Below, in pieces: positions 28,455 through 37,383 of a stretch of DNA of 64,000 nucleotides (position 1 is the stretch's first letter; every line of letters begins with the position of its first letter). The stretch is from Streptomyces sp. TG1A-8 (GTDB taxonomy: Bacteria; Actinomycetota; Actinomycetes; Streptomycetales; Streptomycetaceae), in the NCBI RefSeq assembly GCF_030499535.1, contig NZ_JASTLB010000001.1, forward strand, positions 1,674,001 to 1,738,000, in the 5' to 3' direction. Both the position numbers and the translations under genes were made by a program. The notes under the pieces were generated by a model, which was not told the DNA's origin, did no database searches, and saw only the letters and a program-made list of their open reading frames with translations.

Positions 28455-29315
28455 GTGATCGCACCAGTACGCCGCGTCGCCGCCCTCTGCGCCCTGGGCG
28501 CGGCCCTCGCCGCCTGCGGCACCGCGGGCGCCCCGGCCGCCGACCGCCCGGCCCCCGCCCGGGCCTCCGGTCCCGCCCCCGCCACCCCGTCCGCCGCGCG
28601 GCCCCCGGTGCTCGCCCCCGGCCCGGGCGGCCTGACACCCGTCTTCGCCCACGGCCCGCGCACCCTGGGCAGGACCGTCGCGCTGACCTTCGACGCCGAC
28701 ATGACCGCCGACCAGGGGCCCCGCGCCGCCTCCGGCGAGCACTTCGACAACCCCGGGCTGATCGGTGCCCTGCGCGCGCTGGAGGTGCCGGCGACGGTCT
28801 TCATGACCGGCCGCTGGGCCGACCAGTACCCGGACCAGGCCCGCTCCCTGGGCCACGACCCGCAGTTCGAGATCGCCAACCACTCCTACAGCCACTACGC
28901 GTTCACCGCCGACTGCTACGGCCTGCCGACCGTCTCCGGCGACCGGATGCGGGCGGACGTCGAGCGGGCGTACACCTCCCTGCGCAACGCCGGGGTGCCC
29001 CACCCGCTGCCGTACTTCCGCTTCCCCGGCGGCTGCTACGACGACGAGGCGCTGCGCGCGCTCAGCGCGTCCGGGGTGACCGCGGTGCAGTGGGACGTGG
29101 TGGGCGGGGACGCGTTCGCCACGGACGCCGACGCGGTCGTTTGGCAGGTGCTGGACGGGGTGCGGCCCGGATCGGTCGTCGTCCTGCACTGCACCCGCAG
29201 CGCCGCCCCGACCACCGAGCGGGTCGTGCGCGCGGTCGTACCGGAGCTGCGCGGGCGGGGCTACCGGTTCGTGAAGGTCTCCGAGCTGATCGGCGAGAGC
29301 GGCGGCCACCGGTGA
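28455..29315 (+). CDS. Polysaccharide deacetylase (NodB domain) lipoprotein
   Basis: 286 residues. The signal peptide ends in a lipobox (LGAALAAC), so it is anchored outside the membrane. The NodB domain shows TVALTFDADM (catalytic and metal-binding Asp), TVFMTGRWADQYP, FEIANHSYSHYAFT (metal-binding His pair), YFRFPGGCYDDEALRAL and SVVVLHC. It would remove acetyl groups from a cell-wall or environmental amino-sugar polymer. GTG 28455 is the first codon before the signal peptide and appears leaderless. No operon partner is evident. Confidence 0.92.
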   Translation: MIAPVRRVAALCALGAALAACGTAGAPAADRPAPARASGPAPATPSAARPPVLAPGPGGLTPVFAHGPRTLGRTVALTFDADMTADQGPRAASGEHFDNPGLIGALRALEVPATVFMTGRWADQYPDQARSLGHDPQFEIANHSYSHYAFTADCYGLPTVSGDRMRADVERAYTSLRNAGVPHPLPYFRFPGGCYDDEALRALSASGVTAVQWDVVGGDAFATDADAVVWQVLDGVRPGSVVVLHCTRSAAPTTERVVRAVVPELRGRGYRFVKVSELIGESGGHR

Positions 29316-29321
29316 GCGTCC

Positions 29322-29327
29322 TACCCT
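29322..29327 (+). promoter_or_regulatory. Candidate -10 for the zinc-ribbon gene (leaderless)
   Basis: TACCCT ends 7 nt before ATG 29335; no ribosome site is present. Confidence 0.4.
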
Positions 29328-29334
29328 CGGGGAC

Positions 29335-29535
29335 ATGAGCGAGGAGGACGGCACCGCGTACTGCACGACCGCCGGACCGGCCGGACCCGCCGGACCGGCC
29401 CCGGCCGACGGCCCGCCGTACGCGGAGTGCGTGCTGTGCCGGGAGCCGACGGAGTACCCGGAGTCGTACCGGGGCATCACCCTGTGCCCCGTCTGCGAGT
29501 GGCAGGAGGCGCAGCGCACGGCCTGTTCGGGGTGA
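29335..29535 (+). CDS. Small zinc-ribbon-like protein, 66 aa
   Basis: Short acidic protein with two CxxC pairs, CVLC (in AECVLCREPTEYPES) and CPVC (in ITLCPVCEWQEA), that should bind one zinc ion in a ribbon fold. The N-terminal third is Gly/Ala/Pro-rich. The function is unknown; similar short proteins are conserved in Streptomyces. It probably has its own leaderless promoter. Confidence 0.75.
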   Translation: MSEEDGTAYCTTAGPAGPAGPAPADGPPYAECVLCREPTEYPESYRGITLCPVCEWQEAQRTACSG

Positions 29536-29560
29536 GCGCGGGGCGGCGGGCGGGGCCCCT

Positions 29561-29566
29561 TAGGGT
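29561..29566 (+). promoter_or_regulatory. Candidate -10 for the PTH2-like gene (leaderless)
   Basis: TAGGGT ends 8 nt before GTG 29575; no ribosome site is present. Confidence 0.35.
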
Positions 29567-29574
29567 GGGCTCCC

Positions 29575-30291
29575 GTGAACCACGTTCCCACGCCCCCGGG
29601 CGACAGTCCCTTCCGGCCCGGGCGCACGCCCCGCGACGAGGCGCCGCAGTACGTGCTGCCCCTGGTGGTGCGGATCGAGCGCGGCGCTCCCCCCGCCCGG
29701 ACGGACGCGCTGGAGACCGCCGCGCGCGCGGTGGTGCTCCTGCTCGGCGACGAGCGGGCGACCGGGGACGGGGAGTGGGCCCGGGCGGTGCGGGACTGGG
29801 AGGACGCCCGGATACGGAAGGTCGTCCGGCGCGCCCGGGGCGCCGAGTGGCGGCGGGCCGGGGCACTGCCCGGCATCACGGTGACCGGCAGGTCCGCGGA
29901 GGTGCGGGTCTTCGTGCCCGTCCCGCTGGACGGCTGGCCCAAGGACCTGGCGAAGCTCCAGGTCTCCGGCACGGAGCTGGACGATCCCGAGCCGCCCGCC
30001 GGGGCCGACCCCGCCCAGCCGGTGCTGTGGCTGAACCCGGACCTGGAGATGTCGGCCGGCAAGGCGATGGCCCAGGCGGGCCACGGGGCCCAGCTGGCCT
30101 GGTGGGCGCTGCCGGACGAGGCGCGCGCGGCCTGGCGGGACGCGGGCTTCCCGCTGGCGGTACGGACCGCCGGGCCCGCCCACTGGCGCCGGCTGACCGG
30201 CGCCGGGCTGCCGCTGGTGCGGGACGCGGGCTTCACGGAGATCGCACCGGGCTCCTGCACGGTGGTCGCCGACCACCCCGCGCTGCGGTAG
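29575..30291 (+). CDS. Peptidyl-tRNA hydrolase 2 (PTH2) family protein
   Basis: 238 residues. The C-terminal half carries the archaeal/eukaryotic-type PTH2 signature: VLWLNPDLEMSAGKAMAQAGHGAQLAWWAL, then AGLPLVRDAGFTEIAPGSCTVVA. The N-terminal half (YVLPLVVRIERG) is less conserved. PTH2 enzymes release tRNA from stalled peptidyl-tRNA. Because bacteria normally have the Pth1 enzyme, this copy may be an auxiliary or have another role. GTG 29575 is chosen because no better start precedes QYVLPLVVRIE and a -10 lies 8 nt upstream. Confidence 0.85.
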   Translation: MNHVPTPPGDSPFRPGRTPRDEAPQYVLPLVVRIERGAPPARTDALETAARAVVLLLGDERATGDGEWARAVRDWEDARIRKVVRRARGAEWRRAGALPGITVTGRSAEVRVFVPVPLDGWPKDLAKLQVSGTELDDPEPPAGADPAQPVLWLNPDLEMSAGKAMAQAGHGAQLAWWALPDEARAAWRDAGFPLAVRTAGPAHWRRLTGAGLPLVRDAGFTEIAPGSCTVVADHPALR

Positions 30292-30377
30292 GCCCTGGAC
30301 GGGCACCGGGCGGCCGGGCCGGTGCACCGGCGCAGCCCGGCACGGGCGGGGGCGGGCGTGCCCGTTCCCTTCTCCCC

Positions 30378-30406
30378 TCCCCCGCTCCCCCGCTCCCCCG
30401 CTCCCC
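30378..30406 (+). repeat. Tandem 8-bp repeat (TCCCCCGC, about 3.6 copies)
   Basis: Units at 30378, 30386 and 30394 are identical and a partial fourth follows. It lies in the spacer before the DUF692 gene. It is simple-sequence DNA that may vary in copy number. Confidence 0.8.
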
Positions 30407-30501
30407 GGGAACCTCAAATGTTGCTCTGAAGGCGGGGCACCGGGGGTTCCGGGGCGGTCGGCGGGGTCATACCCCCTGCACGCGCAGGAGGGGGACGGGT
30501 C

Positions 30502-31848
30502 ATGCGGGGACTGGGTACGGGGATCGGCTGGCGGCCGGAGATCGCGGACGCCGTGGAGCGCATGCCGGGCATCGACTGGGTGGAGGTCGTGGCGGAGAAC
30601 GTCTGTCCCGGCCACCTGCCCGAGTCGCTGCTCCGGCTGCGCGAGCGCGGGGTGACCGTGGTCCCGCACGGCGTCTCCCTCGGCCTCGGCGGCGCCGGCC
30701 GGCCCGACGAGGAGCGGCTGGCGGCGCTCGCCGAGCGGGCGGAGGCACTGGGCGCGCCGCTGGTCACCGAGCACATCGCGTTCGTCCGGGCGGGCGGCCC
30801 GCTCACCGCCTCCCCGCCCCTGGAGGCGGGCCACCTGCTGCCCGTGCCGCGCACCCGGGACGCCCTCGACGTGCTGTGCGAGAACGTGCGGATCGCGCAG
30901 GAGGCGCTGCCGGTGCCGCTGGCCCTGGAGAACATCGCCGCGCTGTTCTCCTGGCCGGGCGAGGAGATGAGCGAGGGGCGCTTCCTCGCCGAGCTGGTCG
31001 AGCGGACCGGCGTACGGCTGCTCATCGACGTGGCCAACCTGCACACCAACCGCGTGAACCGGGGCGAGGACCCGGTGCGGACACTGGACGCGCTGCCCCT
31101 GGAGGCCCTGGCCTACGTGCACGTCGCGGGCGGTTTCGAGCGCGACGGGGTCTGGCACGACAGCCACGCCCACCCCGTGCCGCGCCCGGTGCTCGACATC
31201 CTGGCCGACCTCGCCGCGCGGACCGTGCCGCCCGGCGTGCTGCTGGAACGGGACGAAGACTTCCCCGGGCCGGCGGAGCTGGAGGAAGAACTGGAGGCGA
31301 TCCGGCACGCCGTGCGGGCGGGGCGCGGGCGCTCCGGGACGGACGCGGGGCGGCCGGCGCCCGCGGGGCGGGCGGACGCCGCCGGACCGGCGGGTGACAA
31401 CGCCGGTCCGGCGGGGGGTGTCGCCGTCCCGGTACCGCCGCGGGCCCGGGAGCGGCTCGGCGTCGCGCAGACCGCGGTGCTGTCCTCGCTGGTGGCGGGA
31501 ACGCCGGTGCCGGAGGGGTTCGACCGGGTGCGGATGCGGGTGCAGGCGCGGGCACTCGCGGCGAAGCGGGCGGACGTGGTCGCGAAGGTGGCGCCCGAGC
31601 TGCCGGTGATCCTCGGGGAGGGGTACCGGGAGGCGTTCCTGGAATACGCGTGCCGGCGGCCGATGAGCGGGGGGTACCGGCGGGACGCGCTGGACTTCGC
31701 GGGGCTGCTGCTGAAGACCGGGCGGCCGGCGGACGCCGGGGCCCGGCGCGCGCTGCGGGCCTGGTGGCTGGACCGGGCCGGCCCGGCGCCCGGGTCCCGC
31801 GGCCGGCTGGCGGCACGGGCCCGGAAGGCGCTCCTGCGCGGGAGCTGA
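30502..31848 (+). CDS. DUF692 (MNIO) multinuclear iron enzyme fused to a DUF2063-like domain
   Basis: 448 residues. Residues 1-275 form the DUF692 TIM barrel, whose known members (MbnB, TglH) use two or three irons to oxidise cysteine-containing peptides in RiPP pathways. Likely ligands are in [52 protein letters not shown] and [10 protein letters not shown]. After a Gly/Ala linker, residues 320-448 ([50 protein letters not shown]) resemble DUF2063/partner proteins that present substrate peptides to MNIO enzymes. ATG 30502 has GGAGGGGG upstream. A damaged TIGR04222-like gene lies 1 kb downstream. Confidence 0.88.
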   Translation: MRGLGTGIGWRPEIADAVERMPGIDWVEVVAENVCPGHLPESLLRLRERGVTVVPHGVSLGLGGAGRPDEERLAALAERAEALGAPLVTEHIAFVRAGGPLTASPPLEAGHLLPVPRTRDALDVLCENVRIAQEALPVPLALENIAALFSWPGEEMSEGRFLAELVERTGVRLLIDVANLHTNRVNRGEDPVRTLDALPLEALAYVHVAGGFERDGVWHDSHAHPVPRPVLDILADLAARTVPPGVLLERDEDFPGPAELEEELEAIRHAVRAGRGRSGTDAGRPAPAGRADAAGPAGDNAGPAGGVAVPVPPRARERLGVAQTAVLSSLVAGTPVPEGFDRVRMRVQARALAAKRADVVAKVAPELPVILGEGYREAFLEYACRRPMSGGYRRDALDFAGLLLKTGRPADAGARRALRAWWLDRAGPAPGSRGRLAARARKALLRGS

Positions 31849-32047
31849 GCGGACCGGGCCGCTCCCCGGCGCCGGCGGGGAGCGGCGGCCGGCGGGGGCG
31901 CCGTCGCGCGGAGTGCGGGCCGTCGGCCCGCGGCCTCCCGCACGGACCCGGCCCGCGCCCGGGGACGGCCCGCGGGCCGGGGCGGCCGTCCGCGTAATAT
32001 GCCAATCCCGCACCCGGCGTCCCCCGGTGTGCGGTGCAGGAGGCACC

Positions 32048-32815
32048 ATGCGACCGCGTCCCCCCGTCGAGGGCCGGGGCCCGCTCAGCGGCACCGGACT
32101 CGTCATCACCGCTCTGGCGGCGACAGCCGTCGCGCTGCTCTACCCCCTCTGGTCGTACGCCGACCGCCCGGCGGCGGCCGGTGCGGGCGTGCTGAGCGCG
32201 CGGACCGTGACGACCCCGTACGGCCCGCTGTCCGCGCAGGACCGGGACTTCGTCACCAAGGTCCGCCTCGCCGGCCTGTGGGAGCTGCCCGCCGGACAGC
32301 TCGCGGAGCGCAAGGGGACCACCCGGGCCGTGCGCGAGGCGGGCCATCACCTCGTGAACGGGCACACCGCGCTGGACGCCCACGCCCGGACCGTCGCCTC
32401 CCGGCTCGGTGTCCGCCTGCCCAACGAGCCCAACGCGCAGCAGGAGCAGTGGCTCGCCACCCTGACCGAGGCCCGGGGCCAGGAGTTCGACCGGCGGTTC
32501 GCGGACATCCTGCGGCTCGCGCACGGCCGGGTGTTCTCCCTGGTCGCGCAGGTCCGGGCCGGCACCCGGAACGCACTGGTGCGGGACCTCGCCGACGACG
32601 CCAACGCGACCGTCCTGGACCACATCAGGATCCTGGAGGCGACGGGTTACGTCGACTTCTCGGCGCTCGCCCGGGACCTGGCCCGATCCCCGTCGCCCGT
32701 GCCCCCGCCCCCGGCGGTCGACCCCGCCTCCGCGGTTCCGGTCACGCCCTCCCCGTCCGCGCCGGACGCGCTGCCGCCCGCCACCGCCGCCCCGCCGCCG
32801 TCCGGCACCCCCTGA
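32048..32815 (+). CDS. DUF4142 domain-containing extracytoplasmic protein
   Basis: 255 residues. An N-terminal membrane segment or uncleaved signal (LVITALAATAVALLYPLWSY) is followed by the ferritin-like helical DUF4142 domain: LSAQDRDFVTKVRLAGLWELPAGQLA, REAGHHLVNGHTALDAHART, QEFDRRFADILRLAHG and VLDHIRILEATGYVDF. It ends in a Pro/Ser-rich tail. Function unknown. ATG 32048 has AGGAGG 6 nt upstream. It lies between the DUF692 enzyme and the TIGR04222-like remnant. Confidence 0.87.
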   Translation: MRPRPPVEGRGPLSGTGLVITALAATAVALLYPLWSYADRPAAAGAGVLSARTVTTPYGPLSAQDRDFVTKVRLAGLWELPAGQLAERKGTTRAVREAGHHLVNGHTALDAHARTVASRLGVRLPNEPNAQQEQWLATLTEARGQEFDRRFADILRLAHGRVFSLVAQVRAGTRNALVRDLADDANATVLDHIRILEATGYVDFSALARDLARSPSPVPPPPAVDPASAVPVTPSPSAPDALPPATAAPPPSGTP

Positions 32816-32908
32816 CCCGCGGGCGGAACGGAACGTGACCCGCCGACGCCCGGTCCGGATGCTGAACAGGGCATGGCGGTTCCCGGTCCGTCGGCACAGG
32901 AACACGTC

Positions 32909-33270
32909 ATGTTCTGGCTTCTCCTGCTGCTCCTGGCCCGGGCCCTGGCCGGGCTCGCGTGCGTCCGCCTGTGCCTGGCGGCCGTCCGCGCCGCGGAGGG
33001 GGACCGGGCCGCACACCGGCGCCGGACCGCGGGCACGGCCTGCCGCTGTACGGGGCGGCGTTCCTCTCCGGCGGCCCCGCGCGGGTCGTCGACCCGACCA
33101 TGGCCGCCATGGCCCGCGGGCGGCGGCTGCTGCTCGCGCACACCGGCTGGGTCACCGTGGTGGTCCGGCGGTCCGACGTCGGGCGGTCCTTCCTCGTCTC
33201 CGTCGCCGTGCGGGGCGTCCGCGCGGTCGGTGGACCGGAACCGCGCGCGGCCTTCGCCCACCGCGAGTAG
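32909..33270 (+). pseudogene. Frameshifted TIGR04222-like membrane protein fragment
   Basis: ATG 32909 opens MFWLLLLLLARALAGLACVRLCLAAVRAAEGD, the typical start of TIGR04222 proteins, split here across residues 1-32. The sequence then goes out of frame between about 33005 and 33035. The next frame continues HGLPLYGAAFLSGGPARVVD, TMAAMARGRRLLLAHTGWVTVVV, the expected following segment, and stops at 33270. The rest of the domain and the usual Gly/Cys-rich C-terminus are missing. It is probably the decayed partner of the DUF692 enzyme. Confidence 0.65.
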
Positions 33271-33432
33271 TCCGGCGGGAACGGGGCGGGCTCCCGGGGC
33301 GCACGGGGAGCACGGGCGACGACACCGGCCGGCCGGTGCTTGCCTTCAGCGGCGGCCGGCCGAAACATCCCTTGTGCTGACGCCGGGCCGTGGCAGCCGT
33401 GCCATCGCCGCCGTGCTCCGAAGGGATACGCG

Positions 33433-35076
33433 ATGAGAACCGCCGCCTTGTACACGGCCGCCGGTGCCTTGCTCCTGACCACCCTGGCCGCGGCCCCGGC
33501 GGGCGGCGCCACCCCGGGCGCGGGCCCGTCGGGCACGGCCGAGACGCGCGGGGTCGCGGTGGCCGCGGCCCGCGCCCGGGCGGCCGGCGTCGACTTCGGC
33601 AGGTGCTCCGCCGGGCAGGACGCGCCCGGCGGCATGCAGTGCGGCACGGTGCGCGTGCCGCTCGACTACGCCCGTCCGGACGGCGAGCGGATCGAACTGA
33701 CCGTCAGCCGGGTGCGGGCCACGCACAGGGACCCGCACAACGGCAGGCGGAGGGTGCCCCGGCAGGGTGCCCTGGTCCACAACCCCGGCGGCCCCGGCGC
33801 CTCCAGCACGTACTTCCCCCTGATCGGCGTGTTCCCCGAGTGGAGGCGGATCGCCGCCGCCTACGACCTCGTCGGCTACGCCCCGCGCGGAGTGGCGCCT
33901 TCGGCGCCGCTGTCCTGCGTGGACCCCGGGCACTTCTTCGAGGGGCCCACCCAGGCGCCGGCGCACCCCTCGGAGGCGTACAAGCGGCAGCGCGTCGCGC
34001 AGGCCAAGGCGTACGCGCGCGGCTGCGCCCGGCGCTCCGGCGCCGGGCTGCGCTTCTACACCTCCCTCAACAACGCCCGCGACCTGGACGTGCTGCGGGC
34101 GGCGCTGGGCGAGGACCGGCTGACCTTCATGGGAGTCTCGTACGGCACCTACATCGGCGCGCTGTACGCGACCCTGTTCCCCTCGCACGTGCGGCGGATG
34201 GTGCTGGACGCGGCGGTGGACCCGGACCCGGCGCGCGTGTGGTACCGCGACAACCTCGACCAGTCGGCCGCGTTCGAGGGTCGCTGGGCGGACTTCCGCG
34301 CCTGGGTCGCCCGGCACCACGACGTGTACCGGCTGGGCCGCACGGCGGCGCGGGTGCAGCGCTCCTACGACACCGCGGGCGAGCGGCTGGCGGCGCGGGC
34401 GGCGGGCGGCCGGGTCGGCCCCGGGCAACTGCACAACGCGTTCCTCACGACCGGCTACTACGACGACTACTGGCCGAGCCGGGCCGCCGCCCTGTCGGCC
34501 TACCTGCGGGGCGACGCCGGACCGCTGGTCCGGCTGGCCGCGCCGGACCCGGGGACGGCCACCGGGGCGGAGAACGGCAGCGCCGTCTACACGGCCGTCG
34601 AGTGCAACGACGCGCCCTGGCCGGCCCAGTGGCGGGTGTGGGACCGCGACAACACGCGGCTCGCGCGCGTGGCGCCCTTCGAGACCTGGGACAACGTCTG
34701 GACGAACCTGCCGTGCGCCTACTGGCCGGCGCCCCGGCAGCAGCCGCTGGACGTGCGCACCGGGCCCGGCCGGACGCCGCCGGTGCTGATCCTGGCCGCC
34801 GAGCGGGACGCCGCCACGCCGTACGCGGGGGCGCTGGAGATGAACCGGCGGCTGGCCGGCTCGGCCCTGGTGACCGAGCGGGGCGCGGGCTCGCACGGCA
34901 TCGGCGGCGGCCCGAACCCGTGCGTCAACGCGCACCTGGAGGCCTACCTGCTGGCAGGCCGCGTGCCGGGGCGGCGCGCCACCTGCGCACCGCACCCGGA
35001 ACCGGAGCCGCAGGCCCCGTCCGGCCGCGCGGCCGGGGGCACCCCGCCCGTCCCCCGGACGGGCGGGGGCGCCTAG
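33433..35076 (+). CDS. Secreted alpha/beta-hydrolase, tripeptidyl aminopeptidase type
   Basis: 547 residues with a signal peptide ([21 protein letters not shown]). It resembles Streptomyces Tap/SlpD-E peptidases: [31 protein letters not shown] (oxyanion region), nucleophile elbow [15 protein letters not shown], a later [10 protein letters not shown] and [10 protein letters not shown], catalytic Asp region [19 protein letters not shown] and His in [10 protein letters not shown]. It would remove N-terminal tripeptides from extracellular proteins. The oxidoreductase-like [14 protein letters not shown] replaces the usual GxDPRGxG. ATG 33433 has GAAGGGA upstream. Its TAG stop overlaps the convergent hemQ stop within CTAG. 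Confidence 0.92.
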   Translation: MRTAALYTAAGALLLTTLAAAPAGGATPGAGPSGTAETRGVAVAAARARAAGVDFGRCSAGQDAPGGMQCGTVRVPLDYARPDGERIELTVSRVRATHRDPHNGRRRVPRQGALVHNPGGPGASSTYFPLIGVFPEWRRIAAAYDLVGYAPRGVAPSAPLSCVDPGHFFEGPTQAPAHPSEAYKRQRVAQAKAYARGCARRSGAGLRFYTSLNNARDLDVLRAALGEDRLTFMGVSYGTYIGALYATLFPSHVRRMVLDAAVDPDPARVWYRDNLDQSAAFEGRWADFRAWVARHHDVYRLGRTAARVQRSYDTAGERLAARAAGGRVGPGQLHNAFLTTGYYDDYWPSRAAALSAYLRGDAGPLVRLAAPDPGTATGAENGSAVYTAVECNDAPWPAQWRVWDRDNTRLARVAPFETWDNVWTNLPCAYWPAPRQQPLDVRTGPGRTPPVLILAAERDAATPYAGALEMNRRLAGSALVTERGAGSHGIGGGPNPCVNAHLEAYLLAGRVPGRRATCAPHPEPEPQAPSGRAAGGTPPVPRTGGGA

Positions 35077-35804
35077 GCGAGCCCGGCGACCAGCTCGGCG
35101 ATGTCCTTGCGGCGCCCGGTGAAGAAGGGCACCTCCTCGCGGACGTGCCTGCGGGCCTCGGAGCCGCGCAGGTGGCGCATGAGGTCGACGATGCGGTATA
35201 GCTCGTCGGCCTCGAAGGCGAGGATCCACTCGTAGTCGCCGAGGGAGAACGAGGCGACCGTGTTGGCTCGCACGTCCGGGTAGCCGCGGGCCATCTTGCC
35301 GTGGTCGGCGAGCATGCGGCGGCGGTCCTCGTCGGGCAGCAGGTACCAGTCGTAGGAGCGCACGAACGGGTAGACGCTCACGTAGTTGCGGGGCGTCTCG
35401 TCGGCGAGGAACGCCGGGATGTGCGAGCGGTTGAACTCGGCGGGGCGGTGCAGCGCCATGTTCGACCAGACCGGCTCCAGGGCGCGGCCCAGCTTCGTGC
35501 GGCGGAAGAGGTTGTACGCCTCCTGGAGCTGGTCGCTGGTCTCGGCGTGCCACCAGATCATGAGGTCGGCGTCGGCGCGCAGGCCGGAGACGTCGTAGGT
35601 GCCGCGGACCGTCACGTCCTTGGCGGCGAGCTGGTCGAACAGCTCCTGGACCTCGTCGGCGTGACCCGCGCGGTCCGCCGGCAGCACGTCCTTCAGCCTG
35701 AAGACCGACCACAGGGTGTAGCGGATGACCTCGTTGAGGTCCTTGGCCAGCTTGCCCTTGTTCGGGACCCTGCCGGACTCGGTGGTGGGGGCGTCGTCAC
35801 TCAT
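35073..35804 (-). CDS. hemQ: Coproheme decarboxylase HemQ (ChdC)
   Basis: 243 residues, the standard actinobacterial length. It decarboxylates coproheme to haem b with hydrogen peroxide, the last step of the coproporphyrin-dependent route. Family segments are [57 protein letters not shown], the [20 protein letters not shown] stretch with the proximal His, and [23 protein letters not shown] 35804 starts 5 nt after the hemY stop, so hemY-hemQ is an operon. Confidence 0.97.
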   Translation of the reverse strand: MSDDAPTTESGRVPNKGKLAKDLNEVIRYTLWSVFRLKDVLPADRAGHADEVQELFDQLAAKDVTVRGTYDVSGLRADADLMIWWHAETSDQLQEAYNLFRRTKLGRALEPVWSNMALHRPAEFNRSHIPAFLADETPRNYVSVYPFVRSYDWYLLPDEDRRRMLADHGKMARGYPDVRANTVASFSLGDYEWILAFEADELYRIVDLMRHLRGSEARRHVREEVPFFTGRRKDIAELVAGLA

Positions 35805-35809
35805 GGGCC

Positions 35810-37264
35810 CTATTCTCCCGCCCCGCCGTGCGGGCCCTGCACCGGGTTCGCCGTCGGCTCCGCGACCGCGCGGAGGTCGCCCGCGAGCTGGTCCACGGCG
35901 GCGTACGCGCTCGCGACGCACGCCGGGATGCCCACCCCGTCGTACTGCGCGCCGCACACCGCGAGGCCCGGCAGCGCGGCGACGTGCCCGCGGACGCGGG
36001 CCACGCGCGCGTGGTGGCCCACCGGGTACTGGGGCAGCCCGTCGGTCCAGCGGGTGACGCGGGTCTCCAGCGGGACGGCGTCCAGGCCGGTGGCCTCGCG
36101 CAGGTCGTGCCGCGAGACCTCGGCCAGCTCGGCGTCCTCGCGCTGGAGCACCTCCGTCTCGCCGTGGCGCCCCACGGAGGTGCGCACCACGACCACCCCG
36201 GGGTCCTCGTCGGCGATCCAGCCCCACTTCTGCGAGGCGAAGGTCGAGGCCTTGATGGTGTGCCCGTCGACGGGCGGCACGAGGAAGCCGCTGCCCTCCG
36301 GCAGGGCCAGGTCGGCGCGGCGGTAGGCGAGGGTGACCAGGGCCATGGAGGCGTACTCGACGGCGGCCAGCTCGGCGGCGGCCCCCGGGGACTCGGCGCG
36401 CAGCAGGGCGGCGGCGGCCGGGGCGGGTACGGCGAGGACGACCGCGTCGGCGTGCAGCGTCCGCTCCCCCGCGGTGACCCGCCAGCCGCCAAAGGCCTCC
36501 CGCCGCAGCCCGGTGACCGGCGTGCCGGTCAGGATCTCGCCGCCGCGGGCCCGCACCGACGCGGCGACCGCGAGCGGCAGCCGGCCCACGCCGCCCTCGA
36601 TGCCCATGAAGACCGGGCCGGTCCGCCGGCCGGCCGCGGCCCCGGCCTGGACGTCGCGGACGGCCGCCGTCAGGGAGTCGTGGTCGCGGACCGCCCGGAA
36701 GAGCTGCGGGACGGCCGAGCGCATCGAGATGCGGTAGGCGTCGCCCGCGTACACCCCGCCCAGCAGCGGCTCCACCAGGCGGTCGACGACCTCGCGGCCG
36801 AGCCGCGCCGCCACGTACTCGCCCACGGCCACGTCGTCGCCGACCTCCGTGCGCGGCAGCTCGGCGTCGCGCTCGATGCGGGCCAGCCCCTCGTCGGACA
36901 GGACGCCGGCCAGGGCGGCGGCGGTGCCGGGGACGCCCATGACGTGGCCCTTGGGCATGGGGCGCAGGGCACCGCGGGTCCAGATCGAGGCGGTCGCGGT
37001 GGCCGGCGGCCGGAGCAGGCCGGCCAGACCCACCTCGCGTGCGAGGTCGACGGCCTCGGGACGGCGGGCGAGCATCGACTCGGCGCCCAGGTCGACCCGG
37101 ACGCCCGCGATCTCGCCGGGCAGCAGCTTGCCGCCGACCCGGCCGGAGGCCTCCAGGACGGTCACGCGCGCGCCGCGCCCCAGCAGCCGGTGGGCGGCGG
37201 CCAGTCCGGCGACACCGGCTCCGGCGACGACGACGTGTCCCGTGCTCCTACCCGTTGCGCTCAT
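35810..37264 (-). CDS. hemY: Coproporphyrinogen III / protoporphyrinogen oxidase HemY (CgoX)
   Basis: 484 residues, FAD-dependent. It oxidises coproporphyrinogen III to coproporphyrin III in the Gram-positive haem route. The FAD-binding fold is [21 protein letters not shown], then [30 protein letters not shown] across residues 34-63, and the C-terminal FAD contact is [23 protein letters not shown]. Paired with hemQ downstream and near hemE, it points to a coproporphyrin pathway. ATG 37264 is only 119 nt from the divergent flavoprotein. Confidence 0.96.
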   Translation of the reverse strand: MSATGRSTGHVVVAGAGVAGLAAAHRLLGRGARVTVLEASGRVGGKLLPGEIAGVRVDLGAESMLARRPEAVDLAREVGLAGLLRPPATATASIWTRGALRPMPKGHVMGVPGTAAALAGVLSDEGLARIERDAELPRTEVGDDVAVGEYVAARLGREVVDRLVEPLLGGVYAGDAYRISMRSAVPQLFRAVRDHDSLTAAVRDVQAGAAAGRRTGPVFMGIEGGVGRLPLAVAASVRARGGEILTGTPVTGLRREAFGGWRVTAGERTLHADAVVLAVPAPAAAALLRAESPGAAAELAAVEYASMALVTLAYRRADLALPEGSGFLVPPVDGHTIKASTFASQKWGWIADEDPGVVVVRTSVGRHGETEVLQREDAELAEVSRHDLREATGLDAVPLETRVTRWTDGLPQYPVGHHARVARVRGHVAALPGLAVCGAQYDGVGIPACVASAYAAVDQLAGDLRAVAEPTANPVQGPHGGAGE

Positions 37265-37371
37265 GGCCCCACTCTCTCAAACGCCCCGGACGCCCCCGCG
37301 CCGGCCCGGGGCGGGCGCGCCCCGCGCCGCGCTCCCGCCGGCAGCCGGCCGCACGGGGCGCGCCCGCCCCG

Positions 37372-37377
37372 TAGCGT
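37372..37377 (+). promoter_or_regulatory. Candidate -10 of the flavoprotein gene (leaderless)
   Basis: TAGCGT ends 6 nt before ATG 37384; no ribosome site is visible. Confidence 0.45.
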
Positions 37378-37383
37378 GTTCGC

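Noticed and set aside
29335..30291. Zinc-ribbon and PTH2-like genes as one operon
   Set aside because: Each has its own -10-like hexamer just before its start, so separate leaderless transcripts are more likely, though read-through is possible.
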